A stretch of DNA of 32,322 nucleotides, from NCBI GenBank assembly GCA_033557685.1, contig JAWQRN010000278.1, positions 1-32,322 on the forward strand. Direction: 5' to 3'. The stretch comes from Sperchopsis tessellata. Taxonomy: Eukaryota > Arthropoda > Insecta > Coleoptera > Hydrophilidae. Positions 21,420 to 32,322 of this stretch are shown piece after piece. The notes beneath the pieces were generated by a model that was not told where the DNA came from, did not search any database, and worked only from the letters and a program-made list of their open reading frames with translations. The position numbers were made by a program, and so were the translations under genes. Every line of letters starts with the position of its first letter. Position 1 is the first letter of the stretch.

Positions 21420-22875
21420 ATTTAGTGAGATCCTTGTGCCTGATGAATACGAACAAGTTTATGAATATCTGGTTGAAGTATTGTTAGTGATAATCGAAGA
21501 TCTCAATGAGAGATTCTTGTAATGTGATATCAACTTCAACATCATCCACCCCAAATAGATCTACCACCCATTTCGGTACAATCATTTCTAGCAGGTCATT
21601 GAATCGTAGTTGCATATCAGTATGCAATTATTTTAAATGTTCTACGTATACAAAAATATCATCGTCTTGCAATTCTGAGTAAAGAATAACCATTTATTGA
21701 AACTGTATTAACACACATCGTCCGATAGTACCCCATAATAGCTTGAGTTTCCCAAAAAAAAAGCTACAATGGCTTCTTTGCGTGATATAATATTGCCGTT
21801 TTTTTCTTGTAACTCTTTGTTCAATAACTTTAACTATTCAAATATATCTGATAGATAAAACAAGTCACATTTAGCAACCTCTTCTCTAAACGGTTTATCA
21901 CCTAAAATTGATACAATGCTGTTTGATAGCCATCTAACTTCTGTATGCCTTAGTAAACGCTGAAAATCTTCATTTTCCTTGAAAAGTTTTCGGGACAGGC
22001 GATTTTGAAGAGCATTTGATTTAATGACATTGACAGCTTTTACTACAACAGCAAGGGTATATGCAAACGTTCTCCCAACTTTTTTAAACTAATTGTTGGC
22101 GGTAAACGTCGCAGTGAATACAAAAAACTTCAGGGACAGCATTTTTCAAATTAGCAATTAATCCTCCGTATTTACCCACCGTGGCAGAAGCACTACCGAC
22201 TGCACAGCCAATGACATTTTTAGAGGAATATTATTTTCCTTAAAATAATTCTTGAATACTTCAAATATTGTTTCACCTTTAGTGTCTGTCTTGAGCATTT
22301 ACTTGCTGAGCTGATCGTCATTAGAAAGCCTAACTTATGTCATCAGAAGGATTTCATTATCATGTAAAATGGATTCATCAACTTGTAACGCAAACTTCTT
22401 GCCTTGCAGTTGTCCAACTAATTGTTTTTACACATTATCAGCCATTTCATCAATGAGTCTTGATACTGACGAGCTACTAAAATTAATTGTTCATGCAATT
22501 TCATGTGGACTCATAACCGATAAAATTACAATAGAATTTGCCAGTTTTTGAAATTAACTTAGATATCTCATACGATGCAAGTAAAACATTGTCTAGTTTT
22601 GTTGATATTCTATCAAACATTTCTTGTATTGTTATTCTTGTTTCCAAATTAACACATAATTGTTTAAAGTAATCCAATGGTGCGTCATTTTTGTCTTTAT
22701 GTGTTGTTTCCAAATGTTTTAGCAGCTTTCACGGTATCATACTGTCATTTGAAAGTGTAGTCATGCATATTAGACATAATGGCATCCTTTTGTCTGGTGG
22801 TGAAAGAATAAAATCAAGAGCAAGGTACTCAATGGAATATTGACGACATTTATGTTTACCACGTTAGCCATTGGT
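21420..22875 (-). mobile_element. hAT transposase relic with BED zinc finger
   Basis: Minus-strand relic of a hAT transposase of the kind related to ZBED5-like proteins. N-terminal: YSIEYLALDFILSP, then CLICMTTLSND and LLKHLETTHKDK, a C2H2 BED finger (CxxC...HxxxxH) at about 22800-22690. PLDYFKQLCVNL, LLASYEISKLISKTGKFYC, RLIDEMADNV and LVGQLQGKKFALQVDES (first catalytic Asp region, about 22420-22370) follow. Next are LKTDTKGETIFEVFKNYFKE, VVVKAVNVIKSNALQNRL and DFQRLLRHTEVRWLSNSIVS at about 21975-21920. The downstream part includes AKCDLFYLSDIFE, KEAIVAFFLGN, MRFNDLLEM and VVDLFGVDDVEVDITLQESL up to about 21480. The C-terminal hAT dimerisation block is not found. Interrupted by many stops; inactive. 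Confidence 0.85.
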
Positions 22876-23996
22876 ATATATACCAATATATGAAAAATAT
22901 GAATTTTTGCGAAACAATATTAACAATGGCACAAAACAAATACTCGTAAGATTGAAATCTTCAATACAGAACAAGTTTATAATAGTTATTGTAAAAGAAA
23001 TTATAAAAGGGACTGATAGGTTTATGTACTAAAAGCAGTTTGAGCAAATAAAAAATAGAAAGTTAATGCTAAATATAAGTTTTCTATAAGTTAGAAAATC
23101 GGAACCAATCAAAAAGTATGTATAAATCAAGAAAATAATAGCTTACTTTTATTTAATTACTGGAAGTACGTACTTTCTAATCCATAAATTTTTGTAAAAG
23201 CACAATAACACTTGTTGAAACTTTTAACAGATTTAAAATCCAAGATCGGGGTAGTTACACTGTAGGGATAACAGATTTAAATTTGTGGTAAGGATGTAAT
23301 TGCAAATTACAATAGTTTTTTATAACTGTAGTTGAAGTTCCCAGTAGGGAAAGTGTTTGTTGTAGGTATTTATAATAGGGTGTCAAGTGCCTAGGTAAAA
23401 AATTCGGAATGTTGTATGGTGCAATAAAACATTTTAGCCAAAATGTGCTTTGAAAGTTTATTGCCTTCTACAAATACATCTTTAAAGGAAATTAACTGTT
23501 TGGTTAGAAATGCAATCCGGTCTCGATGAGACCAAAATTTTTGTTGGGAGAATACGTTCTCGATAGGATCAAAAAGTGTGTATTAGTGAATCGGATCAAA
23601 ATTGTTTATTCGAATAGATCGAATATTTTACTGATGGAATAGCTAGATATTTAAATTATTTCGAAGGACCTTTTGAACGCCTCGTTTAGGACCGACGTAA
23701 ATTGTTTAGAGAAGTGAACGTGTATTTCTAGCTCGTTGGTCTTTTTAGAAGATTTAACAAAACATGTATCTAATATATAATAAAATAACAAATGGAAAAT
23801 AAGTGTGCTTTGGCAACAATACAATCATGTCAACCAAATTACTACTTTCATAGCTACCTTGTGGATGTTCCTGGCTGCTTCCGTTTCTGGACGCGATGGA
23901 AATATAGGAATATAGGATATGGATGCAGAATATAGAGGAAATGGATACATGGTAAAAACATGTACACGAAACAAAGCACACAAGTTACACTGTGTG

Positions 23997-24000
<4 letters not shown>
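22876..24000. other. Unassigned AT-rich stretch
   Basis: No recognisable gene on either strand. The only structure noted is the degenerate tandem pattern at about 23520-23655. The minus-strand frame at 23754-23981 (75 codons) has no recognisable motif. Confidence 0.4.
23521..23655. repeat. Degenerate tandem repeat, units about 25-36 bases
   Basis: Four loosely similar units can be lined up on a GATnnnACCAAAA / GATCAAAA core followed by a GAATA or GAATCG end: around 23525, 23562, 23594 and 23618. Unit lengths vary and identity is low, so this is a tentative call. Confidence 0.3.

Positions 24001-24036
<36 letters not shown>
24001..24036. repeat. (TA)n microsatellite, about 18 units
   Basis: Pure TA tract preceded by a TGTGTGTATG transition. 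Confidence 0.95.
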
Positions 24037-24038
<2 letters not shown>

Positions 24039-25351
24039 CACTATAACATGCTCACGTGTGGAAAATCAATTGTCGTTAGAATGGATTATTATTAAGTTAA
24101 GACTATAAATGGTGTCTAACGTTCGTCGTCGTATAGAAAACGTTCTAACATGTGAAAATATAGAGTCGTTCAGATAGAAACGGAATGACGCTGTACGATT
24201 GACTGCTTTTGCAAGACTCACTGCTTTCTGGCTCAACATAGACTGACTGAATGCTGGCTGGAGATAGATTGAATGAAATGAAAATTTAACAGTGTCCTGG
24301 CATAGGTGGGGTTGATGTCGTAGCAATACTTGCGTAATACTGGAAGTATCACTTCAGGGGTATTTTTAACCAGAGACGACTGGACAGTAACAAAGATAAG
24401 TATATAGGGCTTTTCTATCTCTTTTAATGGCCTACGGCAGCGGATCAGAGCCCATTGCCATCACTATTTTTATATATTAGGTGCCTATATTATAATTCTG
24501 TTTCATGGTTTTATTTTTTTTTATATTTTTAAGATGTTGTTGAAGTGATTTTCGTGGTCTACTCAGAAGCCTCCGTGATCCCCTAATATTATGTTATGTT
24601 TGCCAGGCACCTGAGGCAGTAAGTGACAATAACAAATCTAACTAAGGTAATAGGAGCTTCCGTTAATCTTAGATTTTTACCCTTCGCCGAGCAGAAGAAC
24701 CAATTTAGTGTTTGAAAAAGGTGGACAATTAGAAAATAGATCTTGTAGGTTACCGATACGATCTGTGCTGAATAACTGTTCATTTTTTGGCCGGTGTCCA
24801 GTTAGGATACCGGTTAATATACACACTTTTTGGATGTTTTAAAAAATAAATAAGTTTTCCACAGATTTGCTTATACACTGCCCACCATGTATACTCTATA
24901 ATTTGATTTATTGTGCCTCTTGTATTAATTGAGACGGTTACTATCATTGCATACAATATCATTGTTGCTCTAATTTTACTAGAGCAAGACATAGACATAA
25001 GTTTTCAAAATAAATAAATAACAAGGATAAAATATCGGCATCTTTTGGAAGTTATATAATTATATTTATTTAATGTAGTTATCTGTCCGTATTTTACAAT
25101 TACACTTTTCTGCGGTTTAATTTTTAATTTCTGCGGTCAAGATTTGTATATCTGTTCTTTTATATTTAGTGCATGCTGAATTCAAAAATATAACCCACTT
25201 TCCTCAATCAGGTCAGGCTTTTACTACCTCGATATTTAGAAAGTTGATGTTGAAATAAATCATATAACGGTTATAAAACTATGAAGTGTATTGTCACAAA
25301 GCACACTTAGACTTACATTAAAGTATACATATTGTGAAAGAAAGGACATAT
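24037..25351. other. Unassigned stretch
   Basis: No recognised gene. Minus-strand frames at 24066-24326 and 24589-24998 are open for 60-90 codons but show no known motif; they may be remnants of an unrecognised repeat. The duplicated phrase TTCTGCGGT at about 25112 and 25131 is a short local repeat only. Confidence 0.35.
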
Positions 25352-26034
25352 TCAAGGACTTTCTTGCGTGTTTTGCATCTGGGACATCTCCTTGAGGCAC
25401 CAGCAATTGTCTGCAAGCACGTTTACATCCCAGCGACCCTGGTACCTCTCTTCCATCACTCGATTGTCTTGATAAAAGCATACATTTTTAACAAACTAAT
25501 TTAAATGCGAGCTAAGAAAGCGCATCTTAAATTACCATACGTACACTAAGAACCAGGAATCTCAGCAGGAGTTCCTCAACAACATATTCGTACTCTGAGC
25601 TTCTATGGTTGCCCAGAAAGTTCTTCATTATGGATTTCAATGCAAGCCAGGTATTTTTTCTCATTTACTTCCATACTCTCATCAAATCTAGCATATTTCA
25701 GAAGCTACCTAATCTGAGGGCCATCAGAAATACTTGCCTTTAGTTTGGCCTCACTGACGTACGGACGCTTATAATTTAGGAAAGCAAACGTTCTACTTTC
25801 TTGGATGAGTGCCTAGACAAATTTTTCATAAGTCCAAGTTTGATGTGAAGCGGAGGATGTATAATGTTCTGAGGATTCACAAGAGAGAACATTGTGCGAA
25901 TCTGCTTTCAGGCCAGGTCTTGCTTCCCAGACGACTTTGACATAATGCTCCTTGTCTGATCGACTATCTCACGGGCATAGAAAATAAGGGTATTTTGCTT
26001 GGCCGCCTTCTAGATACAGCACTAAGAACACAAC

Positions 26035-26139
26035 CTGTAATTACTTATTCTGTTAACTAGCTATATAGGTATATTATAAAATAGCCAAAAAATTAATACA
26101 ATGAGCAAGTACAATTTAAACAATGCTGACCCAACATAC
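26035..26139 (-). other. Predicted phase-0 intron (105 bases)
   Basis: On the minus strand AAAG/GTATGT opens at 26139 and TAATTACAG closes at 26035. Removing it joins MYGDLK to VVFLVLYLEGGQAKYPYFLC without a frame change, matching the family's continuous block. The sequence left out is AT-rich and full of stops. Confidence 0.75.
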
Positions 26140-26665
26140 CTTTAGATCTCCATACATGTTCCAATGATGTTTATAGTTCACAGCAGTTAGCAAACGTCGC
26201 TATAACTTTTCGCCATCTGAACCGAATGACCCACTGGAAATTAAAAATCCTACTTTACGAATCTATGAAGAGCCGCCATTCTGTGGAGTCATACGATATA
26301 CCAAAAGCTTCAATGAGACCGCTGAAGTTGCTAAAGTAAACCAGATTATCGTCTTCATCCTTTCTGAAATATTCTCGGAACTCTTCTTCACAAGTTTGAT
26401 ATCAATAGAAAGTTGCTCCTGTTACTAACAGTCTCTTTCAGCGAATATGTTACCCTGGCAACTGAGCAGATTCTTTGGATAAGCACAATTCTCTTGTCAA
26501 GTCGTTCAAATCTGTTTGGGTCAAGGATTTTGGTTGGCATATATCTGAAGTAGTTTGATTAGTATCATCTATGTCACTTCCATGCATTCCTTCATCCGAG
26601 TCAGATAAATCACTGCAGATATCTGGTGGTGTTGGAATCGGAATACCTGTGCCATGAAGCACTGG

Positions 26666-26760
26666 CTAAATGCCAGATGACACGTCCGGATAAAAAGAAT
26701 TTAATTTAAAGAAAAATGTAGAAATAAAGACACATTAAGGTTCTGATACATCGCAGTTTA

Positions 26761-26807
<47 letters not shown>

Positions 26808-26828
26808 ATTATTGTCATTGCAACTTAC
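26666..26828 (-). other. Candidate second intron (163 bases)
   Basis: GTAAGT on the minus strand at 26828 follows exon 1; a pyrimidine-rich stretch and TTTAG at 26666 precede the HGTGIPIPTPP exon. It holds a (TA)n tract. The family's usual residues between these two blocks (about 20) are not seen and the phases do not match, so either exon sequence has been lost or the junction is misplaced. Confidence 0.4.
26767..26804. repeat. (TA)n microsatellite, about 19 units
   Basis: TA tract lying inside the candidate intron of the minus-strand gene relic. Confidence 0.94.
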
Positions 26829-27110
26829 CCAGTAAATTCCTCATGCAAAAATAAGTCAGTAGTATGATCTATTCCTTCCCTCCAAACTCTAGTTGAACCA
26901 AAATCTAGACACTTTTGTTTCTTTTTGCTCCCGCGCCGCAGACATTCAACACACGTTTGAAGGATTTTTCCTTGGTAAAAAGAGCAGGTGTTAATTCTAG
27001 GTCACATGCTATGCGGTATTTAAATTTGAAAATGTTTCTAATGATTCAAGGCTTTTTCTCTCTCGCAATCGCTCCTTTGCAGTTATTACAATTGTATAGC
27101 CATTGTCTAA

Positions 27111-28653
27111 TATGCTTCTATACAATTATATTAAATATGTTGTTATTTTTTCAAATGTATGAAATATGTCTTTCATTAGTAGGTAATGATGCACATTTAT
27201 TTATATACGAGGAAATAATAGAGTGACATAAATAATTAAGAGGAACATTTAGATTACGATTTGATAACGGGAAAACAAGCATGAGCCATAAATATAATGT
27301 GCTGACACAAATTATATACTGAACAATACATTGTACATGTTTCGAAGGGGAAAATTCTCTCTACCTGTACCTTTATGATGTGCTGGGGAAAATTGGCAAC
27401 CGGAAAACTTGTATGAAAATAAATTGTTATTTTTATGGAGCGCAAATTATATCCCTAAGGCATATAGTACAATGTTTTGTACACCGTACGATCTGTTATA
27501 ACGGAAAACGTTTTCGCCTCTATATAATAGATATCTGTTTCATTTGGCTATTGCATTTTTCACCGATTTGACAGCAAATTAGATTTCTTTTTTTTTTTTT
27601 TTTGGTAGGTAGGTTCTTAATATGAGCTAGTTAAGTATTTATGTGAATTATGTAGCACCATCTTGCGTAAAATATCAAATATTAAGATTAATAGCTGTTT
27701 TTTAAATTTGCTGCCAGGGAGATAACCTATTGTTATTGTATACTAAGATTGGGCGCAAAAATTTTTCAATATAAACTAGAATGTAGGTATTTCTTTCAAT
27801 CAGTAAAAATTGCAGGCTGTGGCGAATTGGAACCCCATCTTGCTGTAATATGAATTTGCCGAAATCATACGTCAGTTACGAAGACACCTAATTAGCAACA
27901 TATCCCGTAACGAAAGAGAATATCTCAAATTTAGAATTCGTGTATGCAGACTTCCTTGTCGCAGATCAGGTGGCACCACGAGCTTTATTTGAAAAATGGT
28001 GGCTATGCAGCAGAAAGCCTTTTTAAATTTTGAAAATAATTTGTATTCATTGTAAATGATAAATATTTTAAAATACAAATAGTGACCATCTATTGAGAGA
28101 TTAAGACATTTATAGCAGCTTACAGTATTGTTTTTAAAAAAAAAGAACAATAGCAAAATAAATTTATAATTTTATGGCCTTTTGGAGCTATGAGAATAAT
28201 TGTTTTTCTCGTGTATTGATTGTATAGCCTGTTCTATTTCAATAGGGTTTCCTCCTAACCAATTGTGCATTTACCGAAAATATACTTTCCAGTAGAATCT
28301 GCAATTAATAATGAACATTCTACAATATTTTTCTTTCTTTTTTGAATTGTTAATGATTTTACCATTTCGCCTATCATCTTACATTTTACTTCTCACACCA
28401 ACTAAAAACGGTTTCGCCTTCCATAGAAGATGTGTGTTTTTTAAATAGAAAACTGATACATCAGCGATTTTAGTTTTGCACACGAAGTTTAGATCAATCC
28501 TCCAATGCCATTTCAAATCTTTACATGTATTTGCATATTTTACCGAATTTTCGCTTTTCCTTTCCAATGACAACCCAAAAATTTCCCACTATTTGCAAAA
28601 AAATATTTCTTTTTTTTGGAAATATTATAATTTAAAAGGTATTTCAATTTTTA
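27111..28653. other. Unassigned AT-rich stretch
   Basis: No recognisable gene. Contains a 16-base T run at 27588-27603 followed by GGTAGGTAGGT. The part nearest 28653 is probably the 3' flank of the jerky-like element read on the minus strand. Open frames of 60-94 codons here lack known motifs. Confidence 0.4.
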
Positions 28654-30454
28654 TTAGCAAAAATCGCAAATTTACATGTCTTCGGCTCCAGCACACCCGT
28701 GGTGAGCCCACATGTTACACAATACACACAAATAGCAAAACTCCCCTTTAGCGTCACTAGATAAAAGTACACCACAGAAAAGATAGGCTGGAATCCTCTT
28801 CGTTCGGTTTTTTTCCCTGCAGGGAAATTCAAGCCACTTAAGTCGTCAACAATTATAGCAGTTTCATCTAAATTTGAACCTCCAGTAGAACTATATGTGT
28901 TTCTCGCCCTTTTTTCCCTTTCCCTTTTTACTCTTCTTTGAATTTTACAACTTTTAACTTTTCTATTTGTTTACTCTCTTCTTCAAAACTCAATTTATTT
29001 TTCACATATTTTGCTTTTGGCTCGAAGACTTTAAATTTAACAGAAACTTTTTGTTCCAGAGATTCAACCAATTGATTTTTACATACAAGACCTTAAAACC
29101 TCTATTGCATTTCTTTTTTCTGATCATAGGAACAGGATCAATAGCATAGGGACTGACAACCTTCGAAGTAGGTGTACCTAGCTGAGGCTACTGAAGTATA
29201 GGGACGGAAGTATGATATTGGTTTAACCAAGTTGAACCGCGGGTCTCCAGAAGATTTTTATCTGTTGTTTTTCTCTGGTCTTGACTAAGAGCTGAAAGTT
29301 TTCGCTGATTCGGTATGTTAAGATTGCTTTGTTTATGGGAAAAATCCTCGTGGTATTGAAATTAAGCAAATGTTTCCTGTTTTCATATTCAAATGAGCTA
29401 TACCATAGAGCTTCATCATTTCATATGTTGTCAGTAGTCCTTGCGAGTGACGAAGCCATTACCTGATCTCCTCTCTATAGTACTCTTTCAATGACCCCAT
29501 AATAGTCTTGTCCAAGGGCTGAAATTCGGGTGAGCAGTGTGCGTTAAGTGATACAATAGTCACATGATATCTTCTCGCAGGATTAATGAGATTAAAGTTG
29601 CAAACATGGCTATAGTGCCCATCTAAGATGAGGAGCACTGGCGACTCCTGGCATAGCTTTTTGCACAAAGTGATTGAACCAATTAGAGAAGATATTAGTC
29701 TGAGCCCAGCCTGATGGATGAGCGACGCTAATCGGCCGTAGAGGAGCTACTCTGATGACCTGGTTCTTCATGTTCTTCCATGGGAATATCACCAATTAAA
29801 AGACATAATGCCCAGAAGCACTCATACAGGCAACCACTGTAATTGTTAAACCTCTCTCGGCAGATGTAATTGCAGCAATTTGCTGTTTTTCTTCCATTCC
29901 AATAACATATGGAATTTTGCTTTGAGCAATGGTTAACCCAGTTTCATCTACATTGTAGATCCTTCCAGAAGGGAACTTATGTTTGTCATACGTTTTCTCC
30001 AACAGTTTAAGGAAAATACCAACATTTTCCTACCGAATCCTAAGTATTATGAAAAAGAAGTTCCATAGGGATTATGCAAAGATACCGCCTTTTTATGACA
30101 TTGCAAGAAAAGATCCACCAAATCCAATCTGCCTCTTCTTCCTTCTATGCCATTTTTAGTCGCTAACTGGTAGAACATTCGACGCAGATCTCCAAGTGTG
30201 AAGCGATAAAACTTATCTTCCAAATTATTGGGCCAATACAGGCTTTCTCCCAATTTTGGTTGACACTACTTTTGAAGGAGAGACTTCACTCTTTTTGCTT
30301 AAGGACTGCAATGTCATGCGAGGTACATTTAATGCTTAAGAGACTTTTAGAGTGGTCATTTTTGTCTGAGAGCACGAAATACCTTGACCATAACTGCTTC
30401 GTTCCACTTCTTCCTTTTCTTCTTGGGAACGTACTTCGGATTTTTTCTTGGCAT
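28654..30454 (-). mobile_element. Jerky-like pogo-superfamily transposase relic
   Basis: Collinear minus-strand relic of about 600 codons. The start is placed at ATG 30454: MPRKNPKYVPKKKRKKWNEA, a basic N-terminus leading into a psq-type helix-turn-helix (30454-30260, partly shifted; SLSKKSEVSPSKV). At 30253-30047: FYRFTLGDLRRMFYQLATKN. At 30002-29796: IYNVDETGLT with the first catalytic Asp, then IAAITSAERGLTITVVACMS. At about 29790-29690: FPWKNMKNQ, HPSGWAQT. At 29668-29459: SPVLLILDGHYSH (second Asp) and EFQPLDKTIMGSLKEYYREE (third Asp). A charged linker follows, then a C-terminal zinc-finger block ending GEFCYLCVLCNMWAHHGCAG and ICDFC with the stop at 28654-28656. The finger has the spacing of the PHD-like tail common in this family. 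All three Asp are kept, but stops and shifts interrupt the frame. Terminal repeats not found. Confidence 0.88.
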
Positions 30455-30506
30455 TATTTATTAAAAAACATGAAAATAAACCTTTCTACAATATGTTCTA
30501 TAATTG

Positions 30507-30526
30507 GGCTACTTAGGGCTACTTAG
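30507..30526. repeat. 10-base tandem duplication
   Basis: GGGCTACTTA occurs twice in direct succession, just upstream (minus-strand sense) of the jerky-like start. Confidence 0.8.
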
Positions 30527-32322
30527 CATCAATTTAGGCCTCTATCTCACACTTTTGAGGTTAACTACACGAAAAAAAAGTAGTCATTGAAATTAAATAT
30601 ATTCTATAAGTCTAACATGTCCTTAATACGATGTTTAGAAAAAAATATATAAACCAGAAACAAGTTTTACATACAAAATAAACAATAGATACCTACAAAA
30701 GTTTTTAGAAGGCCGAAATCAAAGCTTTGCTCACTGCAGTGAAATACAACAGCTCAGTGACTGGAGGCTTTCGAGTAACAATAGGCACGACCTTTAGTAT
30801 TATTTTTCCCGCCAGGCTGCAGAACCTTCCAGTACTTCAAAACACTGTAGCCTTTATTTAGACCCTAGCCCATTTTTGGATCGGCTCCTCGTTAATTTGA
30901 AGTCGAAAATGCTGAGAGGTCTTCATTTCTATTGATATGACTTGGTTAGATGAGTTATTCTGTTTGTTAGTATTTTATGAAGGATGAACCTAACTACGCT
31001 CTTTCTTCCATTATTAGGGTTAAATGAGGTCTTGTTAATTTATTTTTTTACTTCAAACAGGTCTAAGACATGCCAGTGAAGTTTGACTAATTCGCGCTTT
31101 ATCTCTATAAGTTTTGATTCGCTAGATAGTGTGCTGCAGTAACTGTTTAAACTCCGCGTATTATTAGAACCGTCTGCCTCCTCACTTGTATCCTAATATT
31201 GTCCTTTACTGGTGGTTATTAGGCCGGAGAGTTAGGGCTGTAACCGGAATTTTGGGAATAGGGCATTAGCTAGCCATATTTACCTCACAATGGACTAATT
31301 TTTTAAATATCGGCCACTCAAAACATATCATAGTCGCCGCCCCTCAGATAATTTTTGTGTGCTATCTCATCTGCCATCTATATATTATATTTGTACGTGT
31401 AGTTTTTACAATTATAATTGTCAGATGTTATCTTACATGTTCTGTTTATATAAATACGGTTTAATATATGCAACAAAATTATTTTTCAAGTATATAATGT
31501 AATTTTTCTGGTTAACGAATCTAATAGACCATGATTCGTAAACGAAAAGATTAAGCTAACTCCAACTATTTGACTGTCTGAAGAGGCGAAACGCAAAACA
31601 TGTGAAGTATTTCGCCATTTGAAACTTATTATGTCGCTAAAAGCGCGATACGAGTGTGCACTAAAAGCGTGCTAAATCCTAGGTATCCTCAAGCTAACCC
31701 AAAGGAATACTCGTAATGTAGATTGTGGCCCACAAGATAAAATATATGGAGTTACACTAGAAAGCCGAAAGCATCAGTGAACTAAGCAGTCCGTGGCTCA
31801 GAACATGGCTCTGTTTAACTGAGAACCACCTGAAGTTAATTTACAACTTTGCAGAACTTAATTATTAATAATGTCAGACGAGCGGTAATGCCTTTGAAAA
31901 CTTGGAGAGTAACGCCTATCATTAAATATCTTACTGGAGTAATATTTGCAACGCAAATCTGTATCTTGCTAAAGGAACTAGTTTCGTAAAATAACATTAT
32001 CTACACACATTTCGATATTAGCGAAACATTTAAATGAACTAATGTGAATAATATAAGAGTTGCGAGTCCGCTAGTCTGCTAGGTGATGCTCTCGAAAGCT
32101 GTCAGATTACTAGGTGGAGGGCGAAGTAACCGAGCATAGAATAGCGAAAACAAAGATAATGTTATTGAGAATATGTTGCTTCCTTGGCAGTACATAAATG
32201 TGTAATATTAATATTTGATGAAATCAAACATGAAGCAAACTGGCTAAGTCGATATATTAAATACAGAAATGAACTATATATCGCAAAAATGATGGGAACA
32301 AACTAAATGCAGTGGACACGTG
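30527..32322. other. Unassigned stretch at right edge
   Basis: No gene supported. Bases 30710-30860 are open on the plus strand for about 50 codons without an ATG and without recognisable motif. CTGAAGAGGCGAAAC at 31578-31592 resembles a motif widespread in repeat termini. Small hairpins such as CGCTAAAAGCG near 31635 are noted. The region may contain unrecognised repeats. Confidence 0.35.

Larger units (their letters stand above)
25352..27110 (-). pseudogene. Uncharacterised repeat-encoded gene with introns, degenerate
   Basis: A minus-strand gene relic belonging to a multi-copy arthropod protein family that I know by its conserved blocks but cannot name or assign a function. Exon 1 (about 27110 to 26829; 5' end unknown) reads CVECLRRGSKKKQKCLDFGS, TRVWREGIDHTTD. 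Exon 2 (26665-26140) starts HGTGIPIPTPP, with an acidic segment SDLSDSDEG, then SLTQTDLNDLTRELCLSKES, AQLPG, FREYF, LIEAFGISYDSTEWRLFIDS and MYGDLK. Exon 3 (26034-25352) reads VVFLVLYLEGGQAKYPYFLC, DSRSDKEHYVK, ADSHNVLS, then on the next frame HPPLHIKLGLMKN. It continues with NYKRPYVSEAKLKAS, NFLGNH, MEERYQGRWDVNVLADNCW and CLKEM, ending at a stop at 25352-25354. In-frame stops and shifts show it is dead. The Cys residues near YFLC could bind metal. Probably carried by a transposon, judged from its copy-number behaviour in other genomes, from memory. Confidence 0.7.

Noticed and set aside
27588..27614. Second recursive splice site (T run followed by GGTAG/GTAGGT)
   Set aside because: GG precedes the TAG, the 5' splice part is weak, and the T run alone explains the resemblance.
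30710..30860. Coding exon in an open plus-strand stretch of about 50 codons
   Set aside because: No ATG, no recognisable motif and no convincing splice sites at both ends.
1..32322. CRISPR array, bacterial operon or rRNA genes
   Set aside because: No regularly spaced direct repeats, no ribosomal RNA signature and no prokaryotic gene organisation; all evidence points to a eukaryotic repeat landscape.

Overview
This AT-rich window looks like non-genic (intergenic or intronic) DNA from a repeat-rich arthropod, most likely an insect. No uninterrupted host gene is visible. Almost every stretch that can be recognised as protein-like is a decayed transposable element, broken by stops and frameshifts. 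The mix (mariner, piggyBac, pogo/jerky-like and BED-finger hAT DNA transposons, with RTE-like, CR1/jockey-like and R2-like LINEs) and the long (TA)n tracts suggest an insect; I cannot name the species. Family calls rest on motifs I recognise by eye, not on searches.

Layout. 1-600: mariner transposase remnant (+). 725-1775: 3' part of a LINE with a restriction-like endonuclease (+). 1778-3222: CR1/jockey-like LINE (-), apparently cut at 3222 by a second minus-strand LINE 3' end (3225-3890). 3905-3990: tRNA-like SINE head. 5010-8353: nearly full-length but dead RTE-like LINE (-). 8717-10176: piggyBac transposase (+). 10503-10842: foldback/MITE-like inverted repeat. 13230-14030: CR1/jockey-like reverse transcriptase (-). 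14155-16620: RTE-like LINE (+) running into a TA tract. 18198-19460: pogo-like element (-) with one terminus visible. 19465-20530: RTE-like LINE (-). 21420-22875: hAT transposase with BED finger (-). 25352-27110: spliced, uncharacterised repeat-encoded gene relic (-). 28654-30454: jerky-like pogo transposase with a C-terminal zinc finger (-). The intervening stretches hold no gene I can support.

The most interesting signals are: (i) the uncharacterised minus-strand gene at 25.3-27.1 kb, where removing a 105-base GT-AG intron restores a reading frame in phase; (ii) a pyrimidine-tract/CAG/GTGAGT juxtaposition at 20582-20612 that has the layout of a recursive splice site and would make sense if the window lies inside a very long plus-strand intron; (iii) a well-spaced TATA/initiator/5' splice site set near 17188-17260 in otherwise repeat-poor DNA; and (iv) the 340-bp inverted repeat. 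None of the elements is likely to be active.
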